DNA from: AV40 sp963817335
Lineage (GTDB): Bacteria; Verrucomicrobiota; Verrucomicrobiia; Chthoniobacterales; UBA10450
Direction: 5' to 3'
NCBI GenBank assembly: GCA_963817335.1
Contig: CAWFNX010000001.1
Coordinates: forward strand, 868,001 to 932,000
Length of the DNA stretch: 64,000 nucleotides
Of this stretch, positions 1 to 8,644 are shown piece by piece. A program made the translations under genes and the position numbers. How positions within the stretch are numbered: the first letter of the stretch is position 1; every line of letters starts with the position of its first letter. The notes under the pieces are model-generated. The model saw only the letters and a list, made by a program, of their open reading frames with translations, was not told where the DNA came from and did not search any database.

Positions 1-1745
1 CGAAACCAGATCATGCCTGTGTCATGCAGCGAAAGTCTTTGATCGGTCTCAGGATTTCGAATCTCGGCGGCGATGCCAGGTGCCATTTTGCCGACCGAAC
101 CAAGACGACTCGATGGCTGAACTTGTTCGCCGCGCTTTGGTTTGGGATCGGGCAAATTCACGCTGACTACCGGCGAAGTCTCGGTTAGTCCATAACCTTC
201 GAAGACGCGCTGTTTGAATCTTTCTTCAAATGCTTTTGCCAGATCGAGCGGAAGCTTTTCGGCCCCGGTAATGATAAGCCGCAGGCTTAGAAGTTGTTTT
301 GGCTCGACCTTACGCAAATACCCGCGCAGGAACGTCGGAGTAGCGAGCAGAAGGGTGAGTTTGTATTTTTCAATAAGGGCCGCGTTTCTTGCCACTTCGA
401 GCGGACTGGGATAAGTGACAATGCGAACGCCCTCCATTAGCGGATACCAGAGGGTAACGGTTGCGCCGAAACTGTGAAAAAACGGAAGGGACGCGAGAAT
501 TGCGTCGCTCTGTGTTGCATCGAGCATCTCGCGAAACTGCGAGACATTGCCGACGATGTTTCGATGACTGAGCACCGCCCCTTTGGGATCGCCAGTGCTG
601 CCGCTGGTAAAGAGCAGACTCGCCTCCGCGTTGCCGCCGATCTTTGGAATCTGCAATATGCGCAAGATCGACGGCGTCGGACAGAATATCGACATCATCC
701 ACCAAAGAAGGATCTGCAATTTCAGCCGCGGCATAAGCTCGTCCAGTTTCAAAACGCGTTCCGGCCATGGAAAATCCTTCAACCGTTCCATGAATGGGGT
801 GGCTGTAATCGCGACGCGCAGTTCTGCGCGCCGGCAACAGAACTCGTTGGCGGCGCGGCCCATGGTGAAGTTGAGATCGACCGGGACTTTGCCAGCGAGG
901 GTGACCGCCAAATTCGCAATCATCGAACCCTTGCTGGCTGGCAGAACGATCGCAATTCGCCGGTCGGAGAGTTCTTTTCGCAAAAAAAGGCTTAAGGCGG
1001 CAGCCGCGCCGAGTAATTTGGCCCGGCTCAGTTCGGTGTGATCGAGACCATCAATAACTGCGGTGCTGAATCGTCGCCGTTTCAAACCGCGCACGCAGGC
1101 TTCGCCAAGATGTCGATCTAGCGATGGCCGGCGGCTGTAACAGAATTCGCCGAGCTTGAGCAGTTCTTCGCGAACGGTAGCGATATCGGCGGCTGCGGGC
1201 TCGAGTGGTTTGCCAAAAGCAACACTGACGCGGTAAGGAAATTTTCTCGGCCATTTGGTGAAGAATTTTCCGCCCTGAAACGAAAAGATGGATCCCCATA
1301 GCTGATCGAGCCAAACCGGAACAACCGGCGCGTTGGCGTGTTGGGCGATTAATTCGTAGCCGCGTCTGAGTCGTAACAACGTCCCGGAGCGGGTGAGCTG
1401 GCCTTCGGGAAAAAGACAAACTACTTCGCCGGCCGCGATTTGTTCGGTTGCGGCTTTAATCGCGGAGCGGGCGTGGCGGGTATCAATTGGGATGCAGCCA
1501 ACAGTTCGCAAGAAAGGCCGCAGGATCGGCTTATTATAAAATTCCTGGTCGATGATATAGCGGACAGGCCGGGGGCAGGCCATCTGGAGGATAATGGCGT
1601 CGACCCAGCTGATATGATTGGGCAGGAGTAAACATCCGCCGGGCGGCAAGTTATGCGCGCCGTGGGCCGCGACTCGATACAAACATCGGGCGAGCGCTCC
1701 ACCAAAAAAATAGAGCAGTCGCTCAGCAATAGAAGTCGAAGCCAT
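1..1745 (-). CDS. Bifunctional lysophospholipid acyltransferase / acyl-activating (AMP-binding) enzyme, Aas-like, 3' end outside window
   Basis: The N-terminal half is a PlsC-type acyltransferase: NHISWVDA carries the HxxxxD pair (H44, D49) and FPEGQ lies at 112-116. The second half is an acyl-CoA/acyl-ACP synthetase with the ATP-binding motif LLFTSGSTGDPKG near residue 378 and the later YGLTETSP motif. Together they would activate a fatty acid and re-acylate a lysophospholipid at the inner membrane, as E. coli Aas does. About 581 codons are visible and the gene runs off the left edge. Between about 648 and 735 the reading frame gives poor sequence (LQILLWWMMSIF). The neighbouring frame there gives a natural one (AAAEIADPSLVDDVD), so two compensating 1-base indels are likely. 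The gene is divergent from the MFS gene, with 51 bp between starts. Confidence 0.85.
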   Translation of the reverse strand, partial: MASTSIAERLLYFFGGALARCLYRVAAHGAHNLPPGGCLLLPNHISWVDAIILQMACPRPVRYIIDQEFYNKPILRPFLRTVGCIPIDTRHARSAIKAATEQIAAGEVVCLFPEGQLTRSGTLLRLRRGYELIAQHANAPVVPVWLDQLWGSIFSFQGGKFFTKWPRKFPYRVSVAFGKPLEPAAADIATVREELLKLGEFCYSRRPSLDRHLGEACVRGLKRRRFSTAVIDGLDHTELSRAKLLGAAAALSLFLRKELSDRRIAIVLPASKGSMIANLAVTLAGKVPVDLNFTMGRAANEFCCRRAELRVAITATPFMERLKDFPWPERVLKLDELMPRLKLQILLWWMMSIFCPTPSILRILQIPKIGGNAEASLLFTSGSTGDPKGAVLSHRNIVGNVSQFREMLDATQSDAILASLPFFHSFGATVTLWYPLMEGVRIVTYPSPLEVARNAALIEKYKLTLLLATPTFLRGYLRKVEPKQLLSLRLIITGAEKLPLDLAKAFEERFKQRVFEGYGLTETSPVVSVNLPDPKPKRGEQVQPSSRLGSVGKMAPGIAAEIRNPETDQRLSLHDTGMIWF

Positions 1746-1796
1746 CATTTATGATTTACAATTACCCGGCGCTCGTCTGCAATCGACAACTCTCGA

Positions 1797-3059
1797 ATGC
1801 AAAATAGCGGTCGTTCCTCCTCAGGCGCTGGGGTTGCTCTCGGTCTGTTGCTGACGATCAATCTGTTCAACTACATCGATCGTCAAGTCTTGGCGGCGGT
1901 CGAACCGGAGATTCGTTCGGCGTTTTTCGCCCCGGGGGACGTTAACGCGATGACGAAAACGGGTTTGCTCGGCACCGCTTTCCTGGTCACCTACATGTTC
2001 AGCGCGCCGGTGCTGGGTTTTCTAGCGGATCGAATGTCACGCTGGATCATTGTTGGGTCAGCTGTGATTCTATGGAGTCTGTCCAGCGGCGGCTCGGGTT
2101 TGGCGGCAACATTCACGGTCCTTTTTGCCACGAGAATCTGCGTAGGAATTGGCGAAGGCGGTTATGGGCCGGCTGCGCCCACGATTCTGGCCGATCTGTA
2201 TCCGATCGAAGTACGTGGTCGCGTCATGGCGATGTTTTGCGCGGCGATTCCGGTCGGAAGCGCGCTTGGCTACGTTCTTGGCGGCCAGGTTAGCGCTTAT
2301 CTGGGATGGCGTTGGGCGTTCTACATGGTTGCGCCGCCGGGTTTGATTCTCGGGTTGCTTTGTTTTTGGCAGCGCGACCCGCGGGTGGCGTCGCATCATT
2401 TAATGCAACGAGTGCCTCGGCGTGGACTGAAAAATTATGTGAAACTTTTTCAGACCCGTTCTTATCTGGCCAATTGCATTGCCCAAACCTTGATGACATT
2501 TGCCGCGGGCGGCTTGGGCTACTGGGTGTCCGCTTACCTCACTTTTAGAAATCAGAGTCCAGCCGCAGGCAGAACAATTTTCGGATTGATCACCGTTGTT
2601 GCAGGTTTGAGCTCGACCATCATCGGCGGAATCATTGCCGACAAACTGCGACCGCGTTTTCCCGCCTCGTATTTTTGGGTTTCAGGAATTGGAATGCTGA
2701 TCGCGTGTCCGTTTTTTGTGGTGAGTCTTTATCTTCCATTCCCCACAGCGTGGGCCACGATGTTCGTGGCGATTTTCATGCTCTTCCTGAACACCGGACC
2801 ATCCAACACAGCGCTGGCCAATGTTTCGCTGCCCGCGGTGCGCGCAACCGCGTTCGCCGTGAATATTTTCATTATTCACGCGCTTGGCGACGTGCAGGCT
2901 TTCTGGATGCTTGGCTATATTGGCGGTCATTCCAATATCCGCGTCGCGTTCCTGTTTGTGTCCGCAATTATTCTGGCTTCCGGCGTGGCGTGGATTCTTG
3001 GAGCGAAATATTTGCAAGAAGACACGGCTCGGGTCGAGGCGGCCACGGCCCAAGGGTAA
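1797..3059 (+). CDS. MFS transporter, spinster-like
   Basis: This is a 420-residue polytopic protein with about 12 predicted membrane segments. Its MFS motif A is LGFLADRMSR (about residues 72-81) and a family-typical GIGEGGYGPAAPTILADLYP lies near 115-135. The NYIDRQVLAAVEPEIR start resembles spinster (Spns) transporters, some of which carry lysophospholipids or sphingosine phosphate in eukaryotes. It is divergent from an Aas-like gene. In enterobacteria Aas works with LplT, another MFS lysophospholipid flippase, so a role in lysophospholipid uptake is a reasonable inference. The substrate cannot be read from sequence. The ATG at 1797 is the first in frame after the short divergent intergenic region. 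Confidence 0.8.
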   Translation: MQNSGRSSSGAGVALGLLLTINLFNYIDRQVLAAVEPEIRSAFFAPGDVNAMTKTGLLGTAFLVTYMFSAPVLGFLADRMSRWIIVGSAVILWSLSSGGSGLAATFTVLFATRICVGIGEGGYGPAAPTILADLYPIEVRGRVMAMFCAAIPVGSALGYVLGGQVSAYLGWRWAFYMVAPPGLILGLLCFWQRDPRVASHHLMQRVPRRGLKNYVKLFQTRSYLANCIAQTLMTFAAGGLGYWVSAYLTFRNQSPAAGRTIFGLITVVAGLSSTIIGGIIADKLRPRFPASYFWVSGIGMLIACPFFVVSLYLPFPTAWATMFVAIFMLFLNTGPSNTALANVSLPAVRATAFAVNIFIIHALGDVQAFWMLGYIGGHSNIRVAFLFVSAIILASGVAWILGAKYLQEDTARVEAATAQG

Positions 3060-3070
3060 GATGTCGATCT

Positions 3071-3106
3071 AAAAAAGAAACCGCGGGAATGTGGACATTC
3101 CCGCGG
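3071..3106 (-). terminator. Rho-independent terminator of the PRC-barrel gene
   Basis: A near-perfect inverted repeat (CCGCGGGAATGT / ACATTCCCGCGG, 3081-3106) is followed on the minus strand by TTTCTTTTTT at 3080-3071. It lies 36 bp past the stop of the minus-strand gene at 3142. The T-run exists only on the minus side, but the hairpin also lies just after the convergent MFS gene. Confidence 0.8.
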
Positions 3107-3141
3107 CGTTCTCAGCGGCGATTTGCGCCGCGCAATTACAA

Positions 3142-4038
3142 TTATTCCTGTTCCCCGCCAGGCGTAGGAGCGGCTTCGCTCGTTCCTTCGCTGGTGCCTT
3201 TTTTGTGAGAGCTCTTTTTGCTTGAAGGAGTGTTTTCGCTTTCAGCGGAGGACTCTTCACTCGCCGATTTACGCGTACTCTTCTTGCCCGACGGGTTGCC
3301 AGTGGCTTCCGATGTCGATTCGCCACTTGTTCCTTGCGTTGTTTCTTCGCCTTTATGTCGCGAGGAAGTTTGGGATTCGCCGGATTTCCCGCGTTCCCTT
3401 TTTCCGGCCTTGGGCGACGCAGTCGCTTTTGCGTCCGCAGAAGCCGATGGAGAAACGGTAGCGCTTGCTGACGCGGAAGTATATGGAGAAACCGATGCGC
3501 TTGCTCCGGGCGACGCGGTTGGCGAAACAGGCGCCCCACCTTGCGTTTGCGTCGTTGAGCCGGTAGTGGCCGTCGTTGCGCCAGTTATGGTTGCGTTTGA
3601 GACGCCGGCCGAGATGTTGAAGTGCGAATAAACATTTGAGATGTAAGCCGCGTCGCTGATGTGCGAATATTCAAAAACAGGCGCATTGTAGATGCGATCG
3701 CGCTCGACGTTGACGGTTAGGTATCCGGCGTCCGGGGAGACGACAAAAACACTCCACGGCACGGCCACCAGCTTGCTTTGACCGGTAACACGCGCGCCGC
3801 CGCCACCCGTTGAAAGAACGGTATAGGCCAGGCACCCGTTGCTGCGCTCCAGAACAACGTCTTTGACGACGCCAATTTCTTCGCCCTGGGCGGTTTTCAC
3901 TTTTGTTCCGATAACTTTGCTCGTCTGGACGTAATTCGCTTCAATCGAGCTGGCTGCAGTCTGGGCTTGTGCAGTTAAAGGAGCCGCCGCCACACCCAGA
4001 ATGGCCAGCGCCGCTCCGCAAATGAGAGATGTTTTCAT
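3142..4038 (-). CDS. Secreted PRC-barrel protein with Ser/Thr/Lys-rich tail
   Basis: The N terminus is a typical Sec signal peptide (MKTSLICGAALAILGVAAA, then AQAQ). Residues about 33-115 form a PRC-barrel-like beta domain (VIGTKVKTAQGEEIGVVKDVVLE). From about 150 the protein is low-complexity: first Ala/Ser/Thr-Pro (SPTASPGASASVSP), then Ser/Glu/Lys-rich with many KKS and SEE blocks to the end. The tail is probably disordered and may interact with the cell wall or polyanions, which is inference. It is the single gene between a TPR membrane protein upstream and a terminator downstream. The function of exported PRC-barrel proteins of this kind is not established. Confidence 0.75.
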   Translation of the reverse strand: MKTSLICGAALAILGVAAAPLTAQAQTAASSIEANYVQTSKVIGTKVKTAQGEEIGVVKDVVLERSNGCLAYTVLSTGGGGARVTGQSKLVAVPWSVFVVSPDAGYLTVNVERDRIYNAPVFEYSHISDAAYISNVYSHFNISAGVSNATITGATTATTGSTTQTQGGAPVSPTASPGASASVSPYTSASASATVSPSASADAKATASPKAGKRERGKSGESQTSSRHKGEETTQGTSGESTSEATGNPSGKKSTRKSASEESSAESENTPSSKKSSHKKGTSEGTSEAAPTPGGEQE

Positions 4039-4119
4039 ATTTATAACACTGACGGGCGAGAACTCAGGCTATTCAGCAGCTGTGGTCTTAGCTCGTCGTC
4101 AGATTTTGCCTTAGGTGGA

Positions 4120-5925
4120 CTAACGAGTCGGCGTCGCCGAGCCGAGGTGAGTATCGTAAGCCTGCGCTTGGGCCAGGGCGTTGGCAGCCTGGTCTGCATG
4201 GCCGGCCTCTGTCTCCAGTTCGCTCAGCAGTTGCCAACTATCCGCTCGATACCATTGCGTTTGTAAACACGCGAGTAATTCGTTGATGGCTGAGCTCCGT
4301 GCTCCAGTTTGGTCTAACAATTGAATGTACGCCTTCTCAATCGCCCAATTGGGCGAGCCGGTCCGTGAAGCCAGCCGCATTCGCATGAGGTCAACCTTTC
4401 CATCCTCCTTGTGTTCCAGTACGGCCAAGAGCTGATTCGCCTGGGCATCGACCAGAGGCATCTGGGTTGCCCGATTCAGAAGCTCGCGCGCCTGCTTTAA
4501 ATCATTTTGTTTTAAGGCCAGGGCCGCAAGGTTGACGATGGCCAGCGGCTGGTCCGGCTTCTTTTGCAAGGCCGCATGTAAATAAGCCGCAGCTTGCGGG
4601 AGCTTTCCTTCGCTCAACTCCAAGCTGCCCAGATTGATCAGCATTCGGGCCGAATCGCCGCCGTGTGCAATCGTTCGTTCAAGAAACGTGCGCTGATCTC
4701 TCCAATCGAAGGTGCGCGCAAACGTGCGGCCGCCGAGAAACGCAATCCAAAGGCAAACGCCCGCCGCAATGATTATTGCTCCGGGATTTCGCAGGGCCAG
4801 TCTTTCAGCCAGCGGTGCGAGTTCGACTCCGACCGCCAGAAATAAGAACGCTGTCGGCAAATAAATCCAATGTTCGGCGGCATTGGCGTTCAAAGCGATG
4901 ATTCCACTGACCGGGAAATACGCGATGAGGGTAAACAATAAGCAGGCGAAGACGGCAGGGCTGCGTTTGCGGGCGCGCCACACCCAATAGAAAAACCCGG
5001 CGATCAGCAACACTCCGAGAAGTGTTTGAAGCTCGCGCCATGCAGCGTGCGCCAGGCTCCCTTCGTTAAATTCCGTGAGCTGGGTCTCGACATCGCGATC
5101 CATGTGCAGGTTCCAAGGAAAAATAATTAAACCCGCATATTCCGCCACGGCGCGGGCGACAATTATCGGTCTGACAAGAATCGGCGGCGGAGGCGTTAGC
5201 TGCGGCGCCGGTTGATGCTCGGCCCCCAAACGCAGCGTGAAATAAACCGCTCCAACAAAAGCTGTGATCGCCGCAGGCTTCCACAGATCGCGCCAGTTCT
5301 TCTGCAACAGAAAGAAACTGATGCCGATCAGTGGAAAGATCAGGCCCGCTTCTTTGCTAAGCACGCTGAACGAGAGCATGACGCCGCTGGTAGCGAACAA
5401 AAACAGCTTTCGCCTACCGATCGCTTCCCACGCCCGAATGAGAAGAAACAGGCCGCAGAAGCCGAACGCTGCCGCAAGCGGGTCGGCCCGGCCGGAAACA
5501 TAAGCGACTGCAGCGCTTTGGACCGGATGAATAGCCCAGACCAGCGATACCAACAGCGCTGTCGTGCGAGCCCGGACACGATCGATGTGAAAGCTGGACA
5601 AAAGCTCCTCGGCGAAAAGCAGGAATGCAACGGCCGCGAGTGCGTGCCACAGAACGCTGGTCGCGTGGTAGAGCGCGGGTTGAAATCCCGCCAAGGCATA
5701 ATCAATCGTATAAGTCAGTCTTTGCAGGGGCCGGTAGAAATCTGACGGGGTCGCGTCGATAAAGAGGAAATGATTGAATCCCTCGGCAATAAGACGCCAA
5801 CTGCGAATTAGCGGGTCGCGCAAAACCAATGCGGTATCGTCCCAGACAAAACCGTTGCGCACAGCCGGCGCATAGCTAATGAAGACGGCGACAAAAAGAA
5901 TGAAGACAGCCCAGATTTTTTTCAC
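4120..5925 (-). CDS. TMTC/GT-C-like membrane protein with C-terminal TPRs
   Basis: The 601-residue product opens with a membrane segment followed by NGFVWDDTALVLRDPLIRSW. This WDD in the first outer loop is the acidic site typical of GT-C glycosyltransferases and TMTC-type O-mannosyltransferases. About ten hydrophobic segments follow to residue about 400, then tetratricopeptide repeats (INLGSLELSEGKLPQAAAYLHAALQKKPDQPLA). Such proteins transfer sugars from lipid-linked donors to exported proteins in eukaryotes. In bacteria the substrate is generally unknown. It stands alone on the minus strand, 81 bp upstream of the PRC-barrel gene, and its start is 34 bp from a divergent L,D-transpeptidase-like gene. 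Confidence 0.75.
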   Translation of the reverse strand: MKKIWAVFILFVAVFISYAPAVRNGFVWDDTALVLRDPLIRSWRLIAEGFNHFLFIDATPSDFYRPLQRLTYTIDYALAGFQPALYHATSVLWHALAAVAFLLFAEELLSSFHIDRVRARTTALLVSLVWAIHPVQSAAVAYVSGRADPLAAAFGFCGLFLLIRAWEAIGRRKLFLFATSGVMLSFSVLSKEAGLIFPLIGISFFLLQKNWRDLWKPAAITAFVGAVYFTLRLGAEHQPAPQLTPPPPILVRPIIVARAVAEYAGLIIFPWNLHMDRDVETQLTEFNEGSLAHAAWRELQTLLGVLLIAGFFYWVWRARKRSPAVFACLLFTLIAYFPVSGIIALNANAAEHWIYLPTAFLFLAVGVELAPLAERLALRNPGAIIIAAGVCLWIAFLGGRTFARTFDWRDQRTFLERTIAHGGDSARMLINLGSLELSEGKLPQAAAYLHAALQKKPDQPLAIVNLAALALKQNDLKQARELLNRATQMPLVDAQANQLLAVLEHKEDGKVDLMRMRLASRTGSPNWAIEKAYIQLLDQTGARSSAINELLACLQTQWYRADSWQLLSELETEAGHADQAANALAQAQAYDTHLGSATPTR

Positions 5926-5959
5926 GAACCGAGGAAATCAATAAGCTGCGCGTCTAGAT

Positions 5960-6778
5960 TTGCGAATCTTTAGAATGTTTATGCTAATCTTCGAAAGGGT
6001 CTGGGCGGCGATCTCGCCCGGAATCTTAGTTAGCGTGCTTTTCATTGAACCAAGCAGCGCCCGTGCCGATGGGGTCCCGGCCAATTGCAGCCAGCTGATC
6101 GTGGCCACCGCTCCGGACTGGAATTCGATGCACGGACAGTTGCAACGATTCGAACGCGCCAAGGGCAATTGGAACGCGGTCAGCGCGCCAATACCGGTTT
6201 TGCTTGGAAAAAATGGGTTGGCCTGGGGAAGCGGTCTTGCCGGCCAGGAAGAGCAGGGATTGCACAAAAAGGAACGTGATGGCCGCGCGCCGGCTGGAAT
6301 TTTTGCAATCGGCGAAGTTTTCGGATACGAGACAAAACTACCGGCCGGCGGCGATTATCCTTATCACCAGGTTACCGAAGGGGACATCTGGAGCGATGAT
6401 CCGCGGTCACCGAATTACAATCGTCATATCGTGATCGATCCAAAGAATCCGCCGGACAACTACAGTCATGAAAAAATGCGCTCCGGCGATTTCGCTTACC
6501 ATTGGCTGGTTGAGATCCGGCATAATTCCGATCCGCCTGCGCCAGGGGAGGGCAGCGCGATTTTCTTTCACATCCGCCGCGGGGTGAACCGTGCTACCAC
6601 GGGCTGCACGACGATGGCGGAGCCGGAACTGGTCAAAATGATCGCCTGGCTGCGTGCTTCCAAGCATCCCTGCTATGTGCTGTTGCCCGCGCAAGAATAC
6701 CAAAACAAATGGGAAGGCTGGAATTTGCCGCCCCCGGAGAAAACCGCCTCAAATGACAAAAAGACCGCGACTCGTTGA
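5960..6778 (+). CDS. L,D-transpeptidase-family (YkuD/YafK-like) periplasmic protein
   Basis: A hydrophobic leader (about residues 5-35, ending SSARA-DG) precedes a domain of the COG3786/YkuD type. The likely active site is FFHIRRGVNRATTGCTT, with Cys216 in TTGCTT and a histidine about a dozen residues before it. An upstream RAPAGIFAIGEVFG stretch is also typical of the family. L,D-transpeptidases make 3-3 peptidoglycan cross-links or anchor proteins to peptidoglycan. The relaxed motif (HIRRG...TTGCTT rather than HG...SHGC) fits the COG3786 branch. The start could instead be an internal ATG a few codons later. The gene is divergent from the TMTC-like gene. Confidence 0.75.
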   Translation: MRIFRMFMLIFERVWAAISPGILVSVLFIEPSSARADGVPANCSQLIVATAPDWNSMHGQLQRFERAKGNWNAVSAPIPVLLGKNGLAWGSGLAGQEEQGLHKKERDGRAPAGIFAIGEVFGYETKLPAGGDYPYHQVTEGDIWSDDPRSPNYNRHIVIDPKNPPDNYSHEKMRSGDFAYHWLVEIRHNSDPPAPGEGSAIFFHIRRGVNRATTGCTTMAEPELVKMIAWLRASKHPCYVLLPAQEYQNKWEGWNLPPPEKTASNDKKTATR

Positions 6779-6815
6779 TTCTGGCGCGGTTTGACGTAGT
6801 TGTTAGGCAGGGCTC

Positions 6816-7073
6816 ATGAGAAGACGATCCAATCCTGATTCTGAAGCAAACATCCGCCGTATCGACACCAAGGCGCGTGCCAAGAAGCAAACGCACGGTT
6901 TCCAGGTGCATTTTCTGCGCGGAAAAACCGCAGTGACTAGAATGTTCAGCGACTCACTCTACGGTGGCAAGGCTGGCGCCCGCCGCGCGGCGAGGAAGTT
7001 TAAACGCGCGGCCATGGGGCGGGCCCCGAAGCGCGGCGCAACATCGAAATCCCGGCGCCGTCGCAGGCGTTAA
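6816..7073 (+). CDS. Small basic protein with AP2-like DNA-binding motif
   Basis: The product has 85 residues and is strongly basic, ending SKSRRRRRR. The centre, HGFQVHFLRGKTAVTRMFSD followed by SLYGGKAGARRAARKF (about residues 28-63), matches the pattern of the AP2/ERF-type domain: three strands with an FSD..YGG turn and then an Ala-rich helix. In bacteria this domain occurs in integrases, homing endonucleases and small stand-alone proteins. A nucleic-acid-binding role is likely, but the target is unknown. Its last four bases overlap the convergent rsmA fusion gene. Confidence 0.65.
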   Translation: MRRRSNPDSEANIRRIDTKARAKKQTHGFQVHFLRGKTAVTRMFSDSLYGGKAGARRAARKFKRAAMGRAPKRGATSKSRRRRRR

Positions 7074-8407
7074 GGATTTTTTTCCCGCCAAATCTTCCAG
7101 CATTCCAGAAAACCCGACGCGAAATCGCCGGGTCGCGCCTTCACCCATTCGTCGACTATCGACGGCTGGAAAAATCTTCCGGCTTCGATTTCGGCTGGGT
7201 TGGGGCGTATTTCGCGCTCATAGGATCCGAAATAAAGGCCGATAAACTCCGAATCCGTTCGATCGGAAGCGGGTAATTTCGCGACGTTTTTCAGCTCCGT
7301 CTGGATCCCCAATTCCTCACCGAGCTCCCTGAGGGCCGTCTGATCGTAGGCTTCTCCCTCATTTACGTGCCCTGCGGCGCTAGAATCCCACTTGAGAGGG
7401 TGGCGGTCTTTCCAGCGGGAGCGCAATTGGAGGAAAACCTCTCCCTTGGAGTTGAAAATGAGCACGTGGACTGCCCGGTGGAGCAAGTTATTCGCATGCA
7501 CCTGGCTGCGGGGCGCGGCACCCACCGGAAGATCGCGTTGATCAACGACTTGGAACTGCTCTTCAGGCTCGTTCTCGCCTTTCGCAGGCTCGAGCGGGGC
7601 GACCCGATTGGTGAGAGCGATCCATTCCTCTAGGGAAAGTTCTTCGGCTCGGGCGCGGGAGTTGAGCCCTAGTTCGGCCGCAATCGTTTCCCAGTTAGGC
7701 ACTTCTTCTCGAATCAGTTTGCCGAGTTGTTTGCGTCGCTGAGAGAATCCGCGTCGCACAAGTTTGTGGAAGACGCCGGAGTCGCAGCCGGGCAGCTCGC
7801 GATCGGCGCGAGGAGTGATACGCACGATGGCGGAATCAACGTCGGGTCTTGGAACAAACACATTTGCAGAAACTGTTCGCAAATACTCGACACGATAATG
7901 CAACTGAATCTGCAACGTGAGCGCGCCGTAATCATTCGTTTTCGGCACGGCCCCAAGTCGCCTGGCGAGCTCCTTCTGTAACATCAACACCCACAACGAT
8001 ATAGGACTAGGATAATCGAGAAATTTAATCAGGAGCTGACTTGAGATGTAGTACGGAAGATTTCCGAGTAACTTCACCCGCGGGTGCGCATGCAAGATTC
8101 GAGTGTCGAATTGCAATGCGTCACTGTGGATGATTTCGAACTTTTCATTCGCAAATCGCTCTCTCAAAAATTGCACAAGGCGTTTGTCTTTCTCGATCGC
8201 CAGGACACGCGAGCCTTTTGCCAGCGCCAATTCAGTCAGCGCGCCCAGACCGGGACCGATCTCAACCACGTAATCGTCCGGGGTCAGATTCGCTTGGTCG
8301 ACGATCCAGCGCGCGAGGTTGTGGTCGTGCAAAAAATTTTGCCCGAGGGTTTTCACCGGCGAAACGCCGATCTCACGCAGGAGCGCGGGAATTTCCGATA
8401 ACTTCAT
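7070..8407 (-). CDS. rsmA: RsmA (KsgA) 16S rRNA dimethyltransferase fused to a NUDIX hydrolase
   Basis: Residues about 1-270 are a complete KsgA/RsmA enzyme: GQNFLHDHN, the SAM-binding EIGPGLGALTE, catalytic NLPYYISS and the FVPRPDVDSA motif. RsmA dimethylates the two adjacent adenines near the 3' end of 16S rRNA. After a linker (GENEPEEQFQ) a second full domain follows: a NUDIX hydrolase with the box GHVNEGEAYDQTALRELGEE fitting GX5EX7REUXEEXGU. The VVDQRDLPVGAAPRSQVH lead-in resembles YfcD/Idi-type NUDIX proteins. The start is the ATG at 8407. The fusion may couple ribosome maturation to nucleotide or prenyl-diphosphate clean-up, but no mechanism is evident. Confidence 0.9.
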   Translation of the reverse strand: MKLSEIPALLREIGVSPVKTLGQNFLHDHNLARWIVDQANLTPDDYVVEIGPGLGALTELALAKGSRVLAIEKDKRLVQFLRERFANEKFEIIHSDALQFDTRILHAHPRVKLLGNLPYYISSQLLIKFLDYPSPISLWVLMLQKELARRLGAVPKTNDYGALTLQIQLHYRVEYLRTVSANVFVPRPDVDSAIVRITPRADRELPGCDSGVFHKLVRRGFSQRRKQLGKLIREEVPNWETIAAELGLNSRARAEELSLEEWIALTNRVAPLEPAKGENEPEEQFQVVDQRDLPVGAAPRSQVHANNLLHRAVHVLIFNSKGEVFLQLRSRWKDRHPLKWDSSAAGHVNEGEAYDQTALRELGEELGIQTELKNVAKLPASDRTDSEFIGLYFGSYEREIRPNPAEIEAGRFFQPSIVDEWVKARPGDFASGFLECWKIWREKNP

Positions 8408-8451
8408 CAAGCGTCGACAAGTTAGGCAGTTCTTGCTCGAAAATTAAGCCC

Positions 8452-8504
8452 TTATTCACATAACGGTGTGAACAAAATGGCCTTCCATGGGCTTTTTATT
8501 CACA
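8452..8504. promoter_or_regulatory. Cluster of DnaA-box-like 9-mers
   Basis: Two exact TTATNCACA matches (TTATTCACA) occur at 8452-8460 and 8496-8504. An inverted one-mismatch box lies between them (TGTGAACAA at 8467-8475). A weaker fourth is TTATTCAAC at 8507-8515. They sit in the 237-bp divergent gap between rsmA and transketolase. This could be a DnaA-regulated promoter region, a titration site or part of an origin. No dnaA gene and no long AT-rich unwinding element are seen beside it. Confidence 0.45.
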
Positions 8505-8644
8505 AGTTATTCAACATTCCGCCCGCCAGCCCCGGGGGACCGGCCACGCACGCCGATTCATGGCCACAATTCACTCTGCGCGCCCGATAATTAGGAAAGA
8601 GTTTGCGTAATCTGCGCTCCAAAACCATAAAGTAAGTCGATTTC

